Source: Paraescarpia echinospica
Taxonomy: Eukaryota; Annelida; Polychaeta; Sabellida; Siboglinidae
DNA: 64,000 nucleotides
Assembly (NCBI GenBank): GCA_020002185.1
Contig: CM034543.1
Coordinates: 55,039,535 to 55,103,534 of the forward strand
Reading direction: 5' to 3'
The translations under genes and the position numbers were made by a program. This document shows positions 1-13,800 of this stretch, one piece after another (within the stretch, counting starts at the first letter, position 1; every line of letters begins with the position of its first letter). The notes under the pieces are model-generated. The model did no database searches, was not told the origin of the DNA, and saw nothing but the letters and a program-made list of their open reading frames with translations.

Positions 1-488
1 GCTCTCCCAATTTACCTTCGTGCTTTCTTTCCCTCCCTCCCTTGATTCTTGTCCCTTATTTTATTCATTCTCCATGCATTTGCCTTCCCTCTTTCCTCCT
101 TCCTTTCTCCTTGTCCCACATTCTCTTTCGTCCATCCTTCTCTTTCATATTTCACTGTCACGGCTATCATACCGATGCACCGATATGCTTTTCCCATATT
201 GCATCCTACCCTCCACCCGTCTTCAGTCATTCATTCTTTCCCTCCTTCTCCCCTTCCGCCTTCCATAATCCAGGTATTGACTCATTCCCTCTTTCAATTA
301 CTCCCTTCCCTATTGCTTCCTTGCGTCCGTCTGCATTGTCCCGTTCTCTTTCCTCCGTCTCCCCTGGCTTGGTTATATGACCTGCATCGCACATTTTGAA
401 ATGACCCACAAAGTTCTTCACATCTACTCTAAACTCGACACCGATAACATCGCGATATTTCCTAAAAAACGGTACTGTTTCTTTGCAG
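1..488 (+). other. Upstream intron of gene 1, pyrimidine-rich
   Basis: The + strand is strongly C/T-rich for about 370 bases (ttccctcc-type runs), followed by the acceptor of exon A. The open frames here are low-complexity. No exon homologous to 56801-56947 is visible, so the preceding exon lies outside the window. Confidence 0.6.
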
Positions 489-737
489 TGTGCTCAACCA
501 TGTCGAAAGGGATATTTACCTTTTTCGGTGTCGCCAACGTATCGACGATGGGAACCATTGACTCGTACAGTCGGACGTTACACATGCCTTTCATCAATCC
601 GAGTGTTCCACTCGGAGACGGATCTCAGACGTCAACGTTTACCCTACGTATGAGGCCTCCGTACCACAACGCCATTATAGACGTTATCAGTTACTACAAG
701 TGGAGGACAGTGTTTTATTTGTACGACACGAACGAAG
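489..737 (+). CDS. GRIA-like: Gene 1 exon A: amino-terminal domain, lobe 1
   Basis: The acceptor is tttgcag before 489 and the donor is gtaggc after 737. The exon starts with two bases of a split codon and ends with one base of a Gly codon. It reads [14 protein letters not shown] through [20 protein letters not shown], the strand and helix pattern of the periplasmic-binding-protein-like domain of AMPA receptors. Gene 2 has an exon of exactly the same length (249 bp) and phase at 57460-57708. No homologue of the preceding gene 2 exon is seen in 1-488. Confidence 0.93.
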
Positions 738-3700
738 GTAGGCCTCTTTGCTTTATTACTCTCAAATCGACACCACTTCTAAATATATATCACAGAAAAA
801 AGAGTTATGTTCATCGTGGGACGCGGTAGTTGTAGTGAATAACATCGGACTCTCAGTAAATAATTTTTTCCTGTCGTTTCCAATGTTGGGCAAGTTCGTT
901 TAGTCCACGTTGCTCTAGTTCACTCAATTATAAGAGCAGAACCTAGCTATAAACAGTGGTAGATGTTTGTATACGATTAGTCTTCGCGCACTAATGGTTC
1001 AAAGACAAGTCGTGATGGTGGTCGTTTGAACAGTTCTGATAGGATGTGAAGTGTAACGCGGTTTGAGCAATTTTAAAGATTGGATCTGGCGCTGTATAAA
1101 AATCTTAAGGTTATGTAACATCATATCACACGTTAAGCACATTTATGTTGACAGCCAACTCGTGTATATTTGTTCCCCAATACACTGCATTATTTACTTC
1201 TTTCCTATTTGGTATGATTTCATAAAATAACATAACAGTTCAATTTACGAATTTTAAATTAACAAGTCCATTAACGAATACAGAACTTTTGAACGAACGT
1301 CCATCGTTAGGACAATTCATGACGCTTTTGGCACGCGTTTATGCTTGATTGGTACAACATAGTAAAACAATAATATTATAAATTTATTATGGCGTTTTGT
1401 AGTTGCTTTACCGATATTATTATCCCTAAAAAATATTTATTATTCATGGTAGATTAAAAAGCCGCTAGCGTGAGAGACACCCACGGAAGTATAATATTTA
1501 CTGCAGTTAGTCAATTTAAAATAAATAGATCATGTAACTGTTTGTTCAGTAGACTACTTTTATGTTATTCATTTCCGTTTCCTCCTACTGTGGTGCACAT
1601 CATAAACATATAATGCGATTCGGTACAATGTACACAAGGCCGCCATAATCCAGCACAGTTGTGACGGGCCTAGACATGTGATTTATCAATGGGTATTTCA
1701 TTTCGTTGGAGAACATTTAATTGGAGAACAGAATACCATGCTCAGTTTATACTAAAATATATGATTCGCTTTTAGTCGCAATTGCTTCATAACTAGATTT
1801 GTTTAGATATTAATGTAGATTATACTATATTATTAATAAATATATTTTATATATTAATATATATATTAGATGCTACATCCCAAATATGAATATACGAGCG
1901 ACACGTCCACCATTTCTAACGTGCTGTTTATTGTTGTAAGCAAAGAACGACTGGATAATACATAAATAAAACAATACTGTTACCTGCACACGTTTTGTGT
2001 AAACAGACTGTATAATCGTTTTATAGAGAGGTTATTTGTTGCTATCAAATAGCATCCTTTTAAACAATGTCACGCGGACAAAGTATGAATTATATATCGG
2101 AAGGTTTGAAGCAATTGAAAGATCGATTATAAAAAACTGTTTCCGGGAGTAAATAGCATGTATTATAAATACAAAATAATCTTTTGTGATATCATTTCGA
2201 TGTTCAGAAGAAGGAAGACGACACGACATTATGAGCATCTTTCCTCATGCTGATACGATTACTCATAACGGTCAATTTGTGAAGCATCCCAGAATCAGTA
2301 ATAATTAGCGCTGGAAATGGAATGTATGCCTGTTAGTTTTAGCGCAAATTATTACAATTAGCGCTGGATGGAAATGGAATGTATGCCTGTTAGTTTTAGC
2401 GCAATTCACTACAATTAGCGCTGGATGGAAATGGAATGTATGCCTGTTAGTTTTAGCGCAAATCATTACAATTAGCGCTGGGTGGAAATGGAATGTATGC
2501 CTGTTAGTTTTAGCGCAAGTCATTACAATTAGCGCTGGGTGGAAATGGAATGTATGCCTGTTAGTTTTAGCGCAAGTCATTACAATTCTGCGCTCTAAAG
2601 TCAGCAGCAGACTGCCAATTTTGGTTTAAAAAATTGATATTCGTAAGCCTGACATCCCGGCAAATTCGGGAAGATGTCATCGACAATTATGGAAACGGTA
2701 ACAGATGGAATGTTACGGAACTTCCAGAGGCGACGACGGGTCGAAGACACGAGTTAAAACGGCCACGAGCCGTGGCATCGTGGTGCAATTCGGATCAATA
2801 GTGTCCTGCCACTAGTCGACGCCACGAGACGACGGAGAAGAGAGTTGTGCGAACGTTGCGGTGAATTGGTGTTGTCTTGGTGACCCGCGCTCGCGTCCAA
2901 CCAACAGGCACGACCGACAGAATGCAATAGTTCAGCGATCTTCTCTTCTCCTAGACGCATTATTCATGACTCGATTCTTTACAATGCTCGCATCTGAGAA
3001 CACACAACGCCGCTTAACAGTCCCCGTGTGAAAGAACGCAAACAAAGACGCACCGATGTACGTAAATCGCGCCGAATATTTCGTTTCGTCGGTTAAATAG
3101 GTCGTGTGATTAGGTGATTGATCGGCACCCGAGTGAAGGTTTGGATTTAAAAAATTGATTTTGATGCAGCGTGTTTTAATGGCAGCATAACTATATAAGC
3201 TTTATGTACATTGGTAGCAACGTATACATATTTCATTGGTCTCGATGTAAGGGTTCCTTATTATAATAAAATTAAAATAACATATACAAATTATTATAAC
3301 TAAATTTGCTTAATTACTGCGAATCACACACTTTTGGATAATCATTACCAAGGGTTAATATGATAACTACGCAGATACCTATTTTCAAATGTGCATATAA
3401 ATACCTGCAATATTTATAAAATATATCACTGTTTTAGTATAATCATTATGTAGCTATATTGCTACCAAATCGGACAGTTACCTTAAAGCATTTTATAATA
3501 TTGACGCAGTCTATTTAAATATTTCGAAGTTTCTTGTTGCCAGAATAATTTCAAATGCCCATTCAATACTACAGCGAGATCTTCGTCTCTCAACGTGACT
3601 CTGTGTATTGTGTATAACGGTCACTGCCTCCTACATCGCCGTCATTGCTCAAGCGGAAACATCGAAAACAAACAACCATCAGAAGCGCAAATATGATCTG

Positions 3701-4713
3701 CTGCCGTCAGCGCATTGAAGAACGGTCACATTACGCCTTGCTCAGCTCCAGCTGTCGAAGTGCCATTGCAGCAACACTCGTAACGCGAACACGCTCTTGA
3801 CTCGCAGCCGGCATCTGTTTGACGGAGCAGCTGTTGTCATATCATCTTCTCACCAGCCATTCGTGTAGCCACCACGCACGACATGTGACTCAATGTCTCC
3901 ACAGACAGGATTTATATTCGACTCTGGGGAAAGTATAATAATAACAATGATGATGATGATGACGACGACGACGATGATGGTGATACTAATAATAATAATA
4001 ACTGAATGATAACAACAACAATACTAATAATAATAAATTTATTATATAGCGCTCCATGTTATTCATTGTTCTGAGACGATGTACCGCTGTTATTGCAAAT
4101 ACATTAATAACATATAAAACCATACGTATTTTAAAATTCTAAGATGCAACAAATATGCAATTATCATTACTAAATAAAATATAATAAGTTGTTTCTAAAA
4201 CAATAAATAAACACAAGTATACAAGCTATTAAGAACAGTAACAATAAAAATATATTAATTATAATAATAAACTAATTAAAATCAATATATGAATAATTAA
4301 TTGCGATCGCGATATTAAGTACATAATATAGACTGTTAAATAATTGGTAAAAATGTGGGTCTTAAGTTCCATTTTGAACTGCCTAACACTCGCGCAATGG
4401 CGCACTGTGGGGGTAGATGATTGCATGCTGTTGGAGCAGCACAAGAGTAAGTGACGTTTAGACCCACCAGTCATGACATGAATCATGATTCTCACCTGTC
4501 AGGATATATGACTCGTCATACACACATGTAGCCAGCTAGACGGGATTTGCATGACTCGTCCTCTCACAGGATATGATGTGTGTCTATGGTAATGATGGAC
4601 AAGACACGGGTCGCGTATCGATGATAAATTATAACGTGCTTCCAAAACAAAATGTTTTCTCTTAATTATCGGAAGATACTAGAAGCATAACGGCAGTCAT
4701 AATGGCAACTGAC

Positions 4714-4810
<97 letters not shown>

Positions 4811-7800
4811 AGGGAGGGAGGGAGGGAGGGAGGGAAGGAGGGAGGGAGGGAGGGAGGGGGAGGGAGGGGGTGTGTAGAGACGAGGGAGAGAGGTGGTGTG
4901 TAGAGACGAGGAGTAGGGTAGTCGGGAGACAGGGAGATGGACAGAAATAGAGAGATGGAGAGACGGAGATAGAGAAAAACGAGAGAGACAGAGACGGGGA
5001 TAACAAGAGAGAGAGTTTGGAAAGTAACTGAAACGCCGTCCCATATTTCTAGCGTAACTTAACGAATACAGAGAGCTTGCATAATACACAGTTACAGCAG
5101 AATGAAATCCCGCAAAACTAGTGTCGTTATATTAGCCAAAACAATAATTGCTTTAAAATTCCTGCATTGTATATCTAATGGAACAACGGAACAACAGCGT
5201 AGAACGGAAAATGATTACCACAGAGCAAATTAATAAAACATGTGTTATAAGTGTATCTTCATCGGCCATTAGTCGCCGGACCCGGCGGACAGTTCCTCCG
5301 CGCAGTTCCGGGCGTTACCATGTTAAATTCCGCTAATTGACAGGGAAATCGATCCTCTATAATTGCTACGACAATCGCCAACCAACCGCTTGAAAACAAT
5401 TGAATGAACATATAGACAATTTATCGTTGATGTCATTGTATAAATGTAATATTAACATACGTGGCGTCGAAACTGCCATCTGGGAGATTGACCTTTGTGC
5501 GTACAGACCGCTAAGAAAACGGTATTGAATTATTAATAGCGCGTAGGAGAGGCAATACCATTGCTAGAAAGCATTCAAATGTCATACGTACATATTGCCA
5601 AGTAAACTGAGGTCACGCACATACCCGCACACGCACGCGCACGTGCACACGCACACGCACACGCACGCACACACACACATACACCCACGCATAATACACG
5701 CATAGTGCTCGCATAACACACGCGCACACGCGAACACGCGCACACGCGCACGCACGCACATGCACGCACACACATTTATGAAGGCAAAACATAGTATCAT
5801 CAACCTTGTTATATAAATAAATCTTACTACCGTTTGCTTCTTTCAGGTTTGTTTCGACTGCCACGTTTATACCAGGCAATACGAAAAGAAAAGCTAAAAA
5901 TAGAATTAGAAGTATTACGAGTCGTAAACACAAACAACTGCTATGCACTACTCCGCCAACTGGATTCCAGGGCCGTCGAAGGTGACAAATACATAGTATT
6001 AGACATGTCAAACGAGAGGGCACTGCAAGCCATATTAGCACAGGTAAGTACGTATACATTGTGTGTTCGGTAACCAGTATTAACATCACCTGTTCGACAA
6101 ACACTATTAACATAATAAGACGTTGCTGAGATCTGATGTTGGTATTATGTTAGGGCAACAAAGCAATGCCATGGGAGTTGATTGTTCAGCTGAATTTGAA
6201 ACGTTTGTCCCAAGATCAAAATATGACATTTTGTTACGAATTCAAACTTCATGGTGTCACACTATGAACATGTGGCTAATTGCATTGAAGACTCACCTCC
6301 AGATCAAGGAGAATAAATTAGCACGTTCGATGTGCAGTTGTCCAGGTACATTAATAGATGGCATGTTTTTCTTGGAGCGACTCTTGTAGAAAATCTAACA
6401 CGCCCCAGTCTTCGTCACAAATATATATTACAGCCCGCATAAGCACTTTTGTGTGAATTGTAATGTCTCATGCAGGCCCTTGCTTCCCCGTTCCAAAATG
6501 CGGGAACAATTCATGGGAAAACTGCAGTCATATTCCATATTGCCTTCTTGACATAACGACAATTCAAGCAGATGCATAGATTGCTGGTAAAGTGTCCCCT
6601 TATCTATGCCGTAGTTGCTGGTGAACGTGTAGGTTTAATGATATCTTTAGCTTCGTTGATTTGCCTACTTGCATCAACAGGCTGACGCCGAAGAGAGTAT
6701 TTTTGGAAAATGGGCAACTGGCGCAAGTACGTCTATATCACTTACATACATCACTACTGAATCACAAGCATCAGTGGAGACGCTGTGCAGAACAAAGCAT
6801 GGATCTGCCTCATCGCGGTAAACATGCCGCCGATATGGAGTGCATTTATCTGGTAAAAACTCTACTAACTGTTTTCGTTTGTCATATTTCTCCGATTTAT
6901 TATAACCCAGAGTAGCTGCCATTCGTCATATATATCCTTCTATCTGACGCCATCCGTGATCATGCGTCAAGAGACCCATCATATCCGTGGAATTGTGCTT
7001 CCTTGAGAGATACTGACGTCGTAAACGCAACTGCAATTTCAAACAATGTTGCTACGGCTTTGCATTCCCGGAGAGCACATCAAGAGCCGGGTCATCTATC
7101 ACTTAGCGGGCCGTCCCACTGCATGTCCCGTCCCGATGAAGTTATTACATCCGGAGTCAGAACATCGTCAAGAACTGATTTGCTGCCTACATGCAGTGTT
7201 CTAATTTTGGGAACAAGTGCCACAAGTTCTAACCGCTGAATAGTTTCCACAGTTATTGATCGCACTCATTTTTTGAAATGATAAATCTCTGCAAAACCAC
7301 AGAAGCAACAGAAATATCGTTCCTGAGAAGAATACTGAGAGTACCATGGACACAAAAGAAAAGTAAGAAAGTAATCCTTGGAAAAGCCTAAACAAAAAAT
7401 ATATACATGTATGAGCAAAATTAAGAAAGAGCAGCGGCCATATGATAAGAAAGCAACATTTGTATTACACATTTTTATTATACATATTAGAAAATCTAGT
7501 AACAAGAGAAAGAACGAAGGAAATGTAGAAATCGTCTGCGAATAATGGATTGCATGTCAACATGGTTGGACGGAGCGTCACAGATCTGTTACAAAAGACA
7601 AGCATCTCAGTTGTTTGGAGGGACATAATAGCCAACACCTGCGACACATCGGCACCTAGAAGAGGAGTCTCCGTAGAATGTTACAGCTGAGTTAACTGTT
7701 TGCGAGCTTGTCTCCTTAAAACACAAGTACGAACTGTGGGTTCTTTGCTCTTATATAAAGGTGCACTTAGCACAACGCTGTATCCTTTCAGGTGGTCTAC

Positions 7801-10800
7801 AAAGGCATTACTCCATACATTTGTTCAACTTTTCATATCCTATTCTATTAGCACCATGAATTTGCTCAGATATACAGTTTCTAAGTGGCCAAAATCGTCG
7901 TCGGTGGTTCATACTGGGACACCGTGCAGAGGAAGTGGTTTGGTAACCATTTTGTTTGTTAGAAAGTGGGGATCAAAGACTCGTATTTTATTTTATGTTG
8001 CATAACCGTAATTTCTAATCATTTGATAAACCGTCAATATATAATAGCTCAGTATAGTACATAATAGCTGTTGTGAATCATATTGTATATGATCCACATT
8101 GAAATGACACAGGCGAAATCTTCTTGGCTGAATGCAATCAAGTAGAGTAGCCGTGTTAGATTGACCATATCTAGTGCTGCTTTCATTGTTCGTGTACATG
8201 TTTTTCAGATACAGAACGTAGGCATGAATCGAGCGACCTACCATTATCTACTAGGAGGATTGGTAAGTGTAGCAAAACTCGTCCATCTCATTGAGTAACG
8301 ACAAAGGAACACTGTTGAGAGATACGTATAGTGAAAGGTTGATCACCCATAGTTGGATGGATAACCTTATTATAAAATAAGCTTTGCTTTTTTGTACAAT
8401 TACCTCATTGTAAAATCAGCGCATTGTGACATTATATTATTGTAACATAATGTAGTTTAAGTATTATTATATGTTATTATATGTTATTGTACGTTATTGT
8501 ACGTTATTGTGGCTCAGTCATATTAAATGGTAGGCATAATGAATATTATTAAATCGAATACAACATTATGATATGTGATTTCATATCGTGACATATATTG
8601 AAATATGATGAAATGAATAAATGTGATTAAGTTGTATTTCATATTATCAAATATTACAAGATGTGATTAAATATAATGATATATGATTCTAAATAATATT
8701 TACATATTATGTCGTTTCTTTGCAGGCAATGGACGAAGTAGACTTGTCGGATTTTAAACACGGAGGCGTAAATATAACCGGGTTTCGCTTGGTGAAGCCG
8801 GACGACTCCAAGGTTCTAGCTATGCAACGAGAGTGGTATCGGTTAAACCCAAGCTACTGGAAAGGAGCTGGCGAGGGGAGGAAAATTAAGGTAAGATTGA
8901 ACCGGGCATCGAGTAGCTGTGGGTCGTACTAATCACTAAGGCGCGTAGCTCTTGTTGCAGAAGAAGAAGCATTATACCGACCAATCAAAATTGAATGTCT
9001 TCGATATATTAAATTTAGTTGGCACTGATATTTCTATTGTTAGCAGGTCTATGTTCATATCCCTTTTGTAAGTAAGTATATCTTACAACTTAACAAATAC
9101 ATACAGTTAATATTGTATAACATGTCTTAGAAATATCAACGTGTTGCGTCGACTGGATGTCACTTGACTAAAAGCCGTCGTCCAGTGACACTATTTAGAC
9201 AAACATTATCATTACTCTATGATTACTAAATCACAATCACAACAATCATCAACATCATATTAAACGAATAACATATGTCATCACCAGCCCACGTATGTAC
9301 TGTTAAACCAGAGTATTACTTAAACATTTAGTCTGTCACTGCTGCTGGTGATATGTCAACGAACTAAGAAGTTTGAACTATTGAACTATATGTATGTGAA
9401 CAGACACGCGATCCAACCATATTTTTACTTGGGTTACAAAACAAACTAAAAAGCCAATAGACTTACAAATGGGAAGTGGCTTTCCGTTTCTCTCAGAAAT
9501 ACCCATCTGTGTAGTTACAGAGTCAATGTATTACACTATTATGTCAAATTATGCCATAAGACGTCGTGTTTTCGTTGAAAATCATGGCGTTATTCTAATT
9601 TCGATGATGCGTTTCCGGAGGCCGTCGACATTGTGTATTTGGCGTTACCCGAAAACACCATTTCAAAACATTGGTGGTAACAGGTTTTGCAGGCAGTTCT
9701 TTGAATCAGTTGTACTTGGTTCAGGCAGTTCATTGAATCAGTTGTCCATTGGTTGTAACAGTTTTTTGCAGGCAGTTCTTTGAATCAGTTGTAATTGGTT
9801 CAGGCAGTTAATTAAATCAGTTGTACTTGGTTCAGGCAGTTCTTTGAATCAGTTGTACTTGGTTCAGGCAGTTCATTGAATCAGTTGTCCATTGGTTGTA
9901 ACAGTTTTTTGCAGGCAGTTCTTTGAATCAGTTGTAATTGGTTCAGGCAGTTAATTAAATCAGTTGTACTTGGTTCAGGCAGTTCATTGAATCAGTTGTA
10001 CTTGGTTCAGGCAGTTCATTGAATCAATTGTCCATTGGTTGTAAAACGTTTTTGCAGGCAGTTCTTTGAATCAATTGTACTTGGTTCAGACAGTTCATTA
10101 AATCAGTCGTGCTTGGTACAGGCAGTTCATTGAATCAGTTGTATTTGGTTCAATTTGCTGTCTTGATTTGGAGGAATCAGTCAAATTGAAAGAGTTATTC
10201 CAGGAACTTGTAGTTAGCCCAGCACGCCTACGCATTACTAGTAACAGCGACTTAAATGTACAATTTGAACGATTCGTGGACGCAATATCCAAACTGCTAA
10301 CAATGGACTACCAAACAGTACACAGTGGAACCTCGCTTTATGGTCGCCTCGATAATACAGCCACCTCGCAATTAGGTTCATCTTAGGATAGTCCCAAATT
10401 ATTTAGGTAACAGTAAAGAATAAGAAACAATAACCTCGCTAATACGGTCACCTCGCCATTCAGGTAACTTTTGTCCAGTCCTGAATGTGACCTTATTACT
10501 GAGGTTTCACTGTGTCTTCAACATATTTATTCTAATCTAAAGAAAATTATGATAATAAATATTTATAAATAAGGAACATGGAAGTTCGTTTTACTATTAT
10601 TGCAGATTTCTCCGCTAGAACTGCGACATTTAGTTACGCTGAGCAGGCTCGTATGCTGCGGAATGTGATGGGTGCATACGCACCACACTTAGGGAAAAGA
10701 CTTCCGCATGACGGGTGTAATTCAGCTTGGAGTTGACTTGTTCTGCTTGATTTGAAATCGTTATTTTAAAAATAATTTAAATGCCAACAGCAATGTTGAA

Positions 10801-13800
10801 CGGCACCCTGACAAATCTCCAAAACTACCCCCCTCGGCATCGCAAAAAATCTCCAACTGTACCCATCTCCTCGATGCTACGAAAAACTTCAAAATTACCC
10901 CCGTTAGTACCACGAACAACCGCCGACATTACCCCTTTCCTTTCTCCAAAGTCATGTCTGACAGCAAGTGATGCTCCGGCTGAAACGTAATTTAACAAGA
11001 TTTAACAAGATTGCCATCCAGAAAATTACTCTGGATGGCAGGTGGACAAGGAAGCCTTTTGGCTTATCGAGAGTCCAATACTTTTTATCTACATGTATCC
11101 CGCCTTTTTTAGGTGTGTGTCGATTTTATTTTTAAACATATTCACGCTACTAGCACCAACACAATCAGGAGATAATCTGTTCCATTCATTTACAGTCCTT
11201 TGTGAGAATGAGAACTTTCTTATATCTAATCTACACTGCTCTTTTACTAATGTAGCTTCATGTCCTCTGGTCCTTCTATCTTTCTTAACTGAGAAAAAAA
11301 TGTTTCTATCAATATTTTCATAACCATTCAATATTTTAAACACTTCTATCTGATCTCCTCTCAATCTCCTGGTCTCTAGTGTTGTTAAACCACATTCTTT
11401 TAGGCGTATTTCGTAACTAAGATCCCTCAGATTTGGTATCATTTTAGTCGCTCTCCTCTGTACTCTTTCTAGCATATCTATGTCCTTCTTGCGATATGGC
11501 CTCCATGCTTGTATACAATATTCTAAATGAGGCCTCACTATTGTTTTGTACAGCGGTACTATTAATTCTTTTTTCTTATACGCTATATTTCGCCTAATTA
11601 ATCCAAGGATTTGATTTCCCTTTGACGCTGCAATTCCGCACTGCTCTGAAACCTTCATATCAGCACTAATGGTTAACCCTAAGTCCTTTTCTTTTACAGT
11701 AGTACTTAGAACAGTACCCCCCATTTTATAGTTTACCTCTTCATTCCCATGACCTGTGTGGAGGCATTTACATTTCCCAAAATTGAACAGCATTTGCCAC
11801 TTTTCAGACCATTTGATCAACCTATCAAGATCATCTTGTAAATGCTGTCTGTCTCCATCACTTTTAATCCTTCTAAACACTTTTGTATCATCCGCAAATT
11901 TTAACACCTTGCTTGTTATATCATCGTCCAAATCGTTGATATATATTAAGAATAATATAGGTCCTAGTACTGATCCCTGTGGTACCCCACTCAATACCGA
12001 TTTCCAGTTTGAAGCCTCCCCATCAACTACTACACGTTGTCTTCTGTCATTCAGCCATTTTTCTATCCAGTTTATTATACCATTTCCTATGCCATGGGCC
12101 TTTAGCTTAAGGAGTAATCTTTGATGTGGTACTTTGTCGAAAGCTTTTTGAAAATCTAAATAGATGATATCTACTGGTGATCCCTCATCTACCCACCTAG
12201 TGATGTCTTCCAAAAAACATAACATATTTGTTAAGCATGACCTCGCTTTTAAAAACCCATGTTGAGATGGGTTTATCAAGTTATGTTTAACAAGAAAATC
12301 CACCATGTGATCTTTAATTAGTCTTTCTAATAATTTGCAAATCACTGATGTTAAACTCACTGGTCTATAGTTCTCTGACTTGTTTCTCGAACCTTTTTTA
12401 AATAACGGTATAATGTTTGCCTCTTTCCATTCTAAAGGAACCACTCCCTCTTCTAATGACAAATTGAAAACTGTTGCAAGCGGTACGCTAATTTGTTCTA
12501 CAATTTCCAATAGTAGTTTGGGCGGAATCCCGTCCACTCCAGGTGATTTATTATCCTTCATTGCCCTTATTTTCTTAGCTACCATTTCCGAGGTTACAAC
12601 TAACTGTCCTAAATAGTCTGAATCTGCCCCCTTGAACTTAGCCTCTGGTACTGGCAGTGAACTAATATCTTCCCTGGTAAACACTGAACTAAAATACTCA
12701 TTCAGGTCTTCTGCCATTAAGAATCCCTCTGATATTGTATTTCCAGCACTATCTTCTAGAGGACCTACCTTATCCTGAACTTTCTGTTTGCTTCGAATAT
12801 ACGCATAAAAACTCTTACTGTCATGTTTTATATTACTAGCTAATTTTTTTTCATAGCTTCTCTTTGAATTTCTAATTTCAGCTGTAGCTTGATTAAGTGC
12901 TTCTTTATAAATGTTGCAGTCTTCATAATTTCCAGTACATCTATATGACTTCCACATCATTTGTTTATACTTAATTTTTCTAATGGCTTCTTTCGATAAG
13001 TGTTTCTTTTTAGACCGTTTCCCTTATTTTTTTAAAAGGTACACATTTATCGACTATGCACTTAATTTCACTATTTAAGATATTCCAGCATTCGGTTGCT
13101 GTCTTATTCTTCAGTGTGTTATTCCAGTCTATCTTTGCTAAATATTTCCTCATGTCCTTATACCTTCCTTTGTGGAAATTTCTCCTATACTGCTTTTTAC
13201 TATTCCTTTCTGATTTTACTTTGATGGTAAACTGTATCTGGTTGTGATCACTACTCCCCAGTGGCTCACATATCTTGACATTGTCAACTAATTCTTTCTG
13301 TGAGGACAAAACTAAGTCTAACACATTCTCTCCCCTGGTTGGTTCTAGCACATGTTGAGAAAGGAAACTATCTTGTACTAAAACTAAAAACTTGTGGTCC
13401 TCACTCCCCATACTCTGTAGAGATTTCCATTGTATATGCCCATGGTTAAAGTCCCCCATAATAATACAGTTCCGTTTGCTTACTTCCCTTATAGCGTTTT
13501 GTATTTTTTCATTCTCTTCTATGCTTATGTTTGGACTTCGATAAACTAACCCAACTGTTAACGTTGAGTTTCCTGTAACTATGTTACACCAAACAGCTTC
13601 TTCGCAATCTGCTTCTCTTTCTAATTTTATTTCATAAGCCTGGATAGATTCTTTAATATATCAAATAACTCCACCTCCCTTTCTTCCTATTCTATCTTTT
13701 TACATATCCTGTTAGTCCCATTTCGGCATCTGATATATCAGTGGTGGCCCACGATTCGGTTATACCTATTATGTGAGGGTCAATATCTTCTACCATAATG

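Noticed and set aside
2305..2580. 91-codon minus frame with [13 protein letters not shown] repeats, looking like a peptide precursor
   Set aside because: No signal peptide or cleavage sites of neuropeptide type; it is a 57-bp tandem repeat.
10168..10386. 72-codon frame next to the MITE as a gene fragment
   Set aside because: No family resemblance, and its end runs into the MITE.
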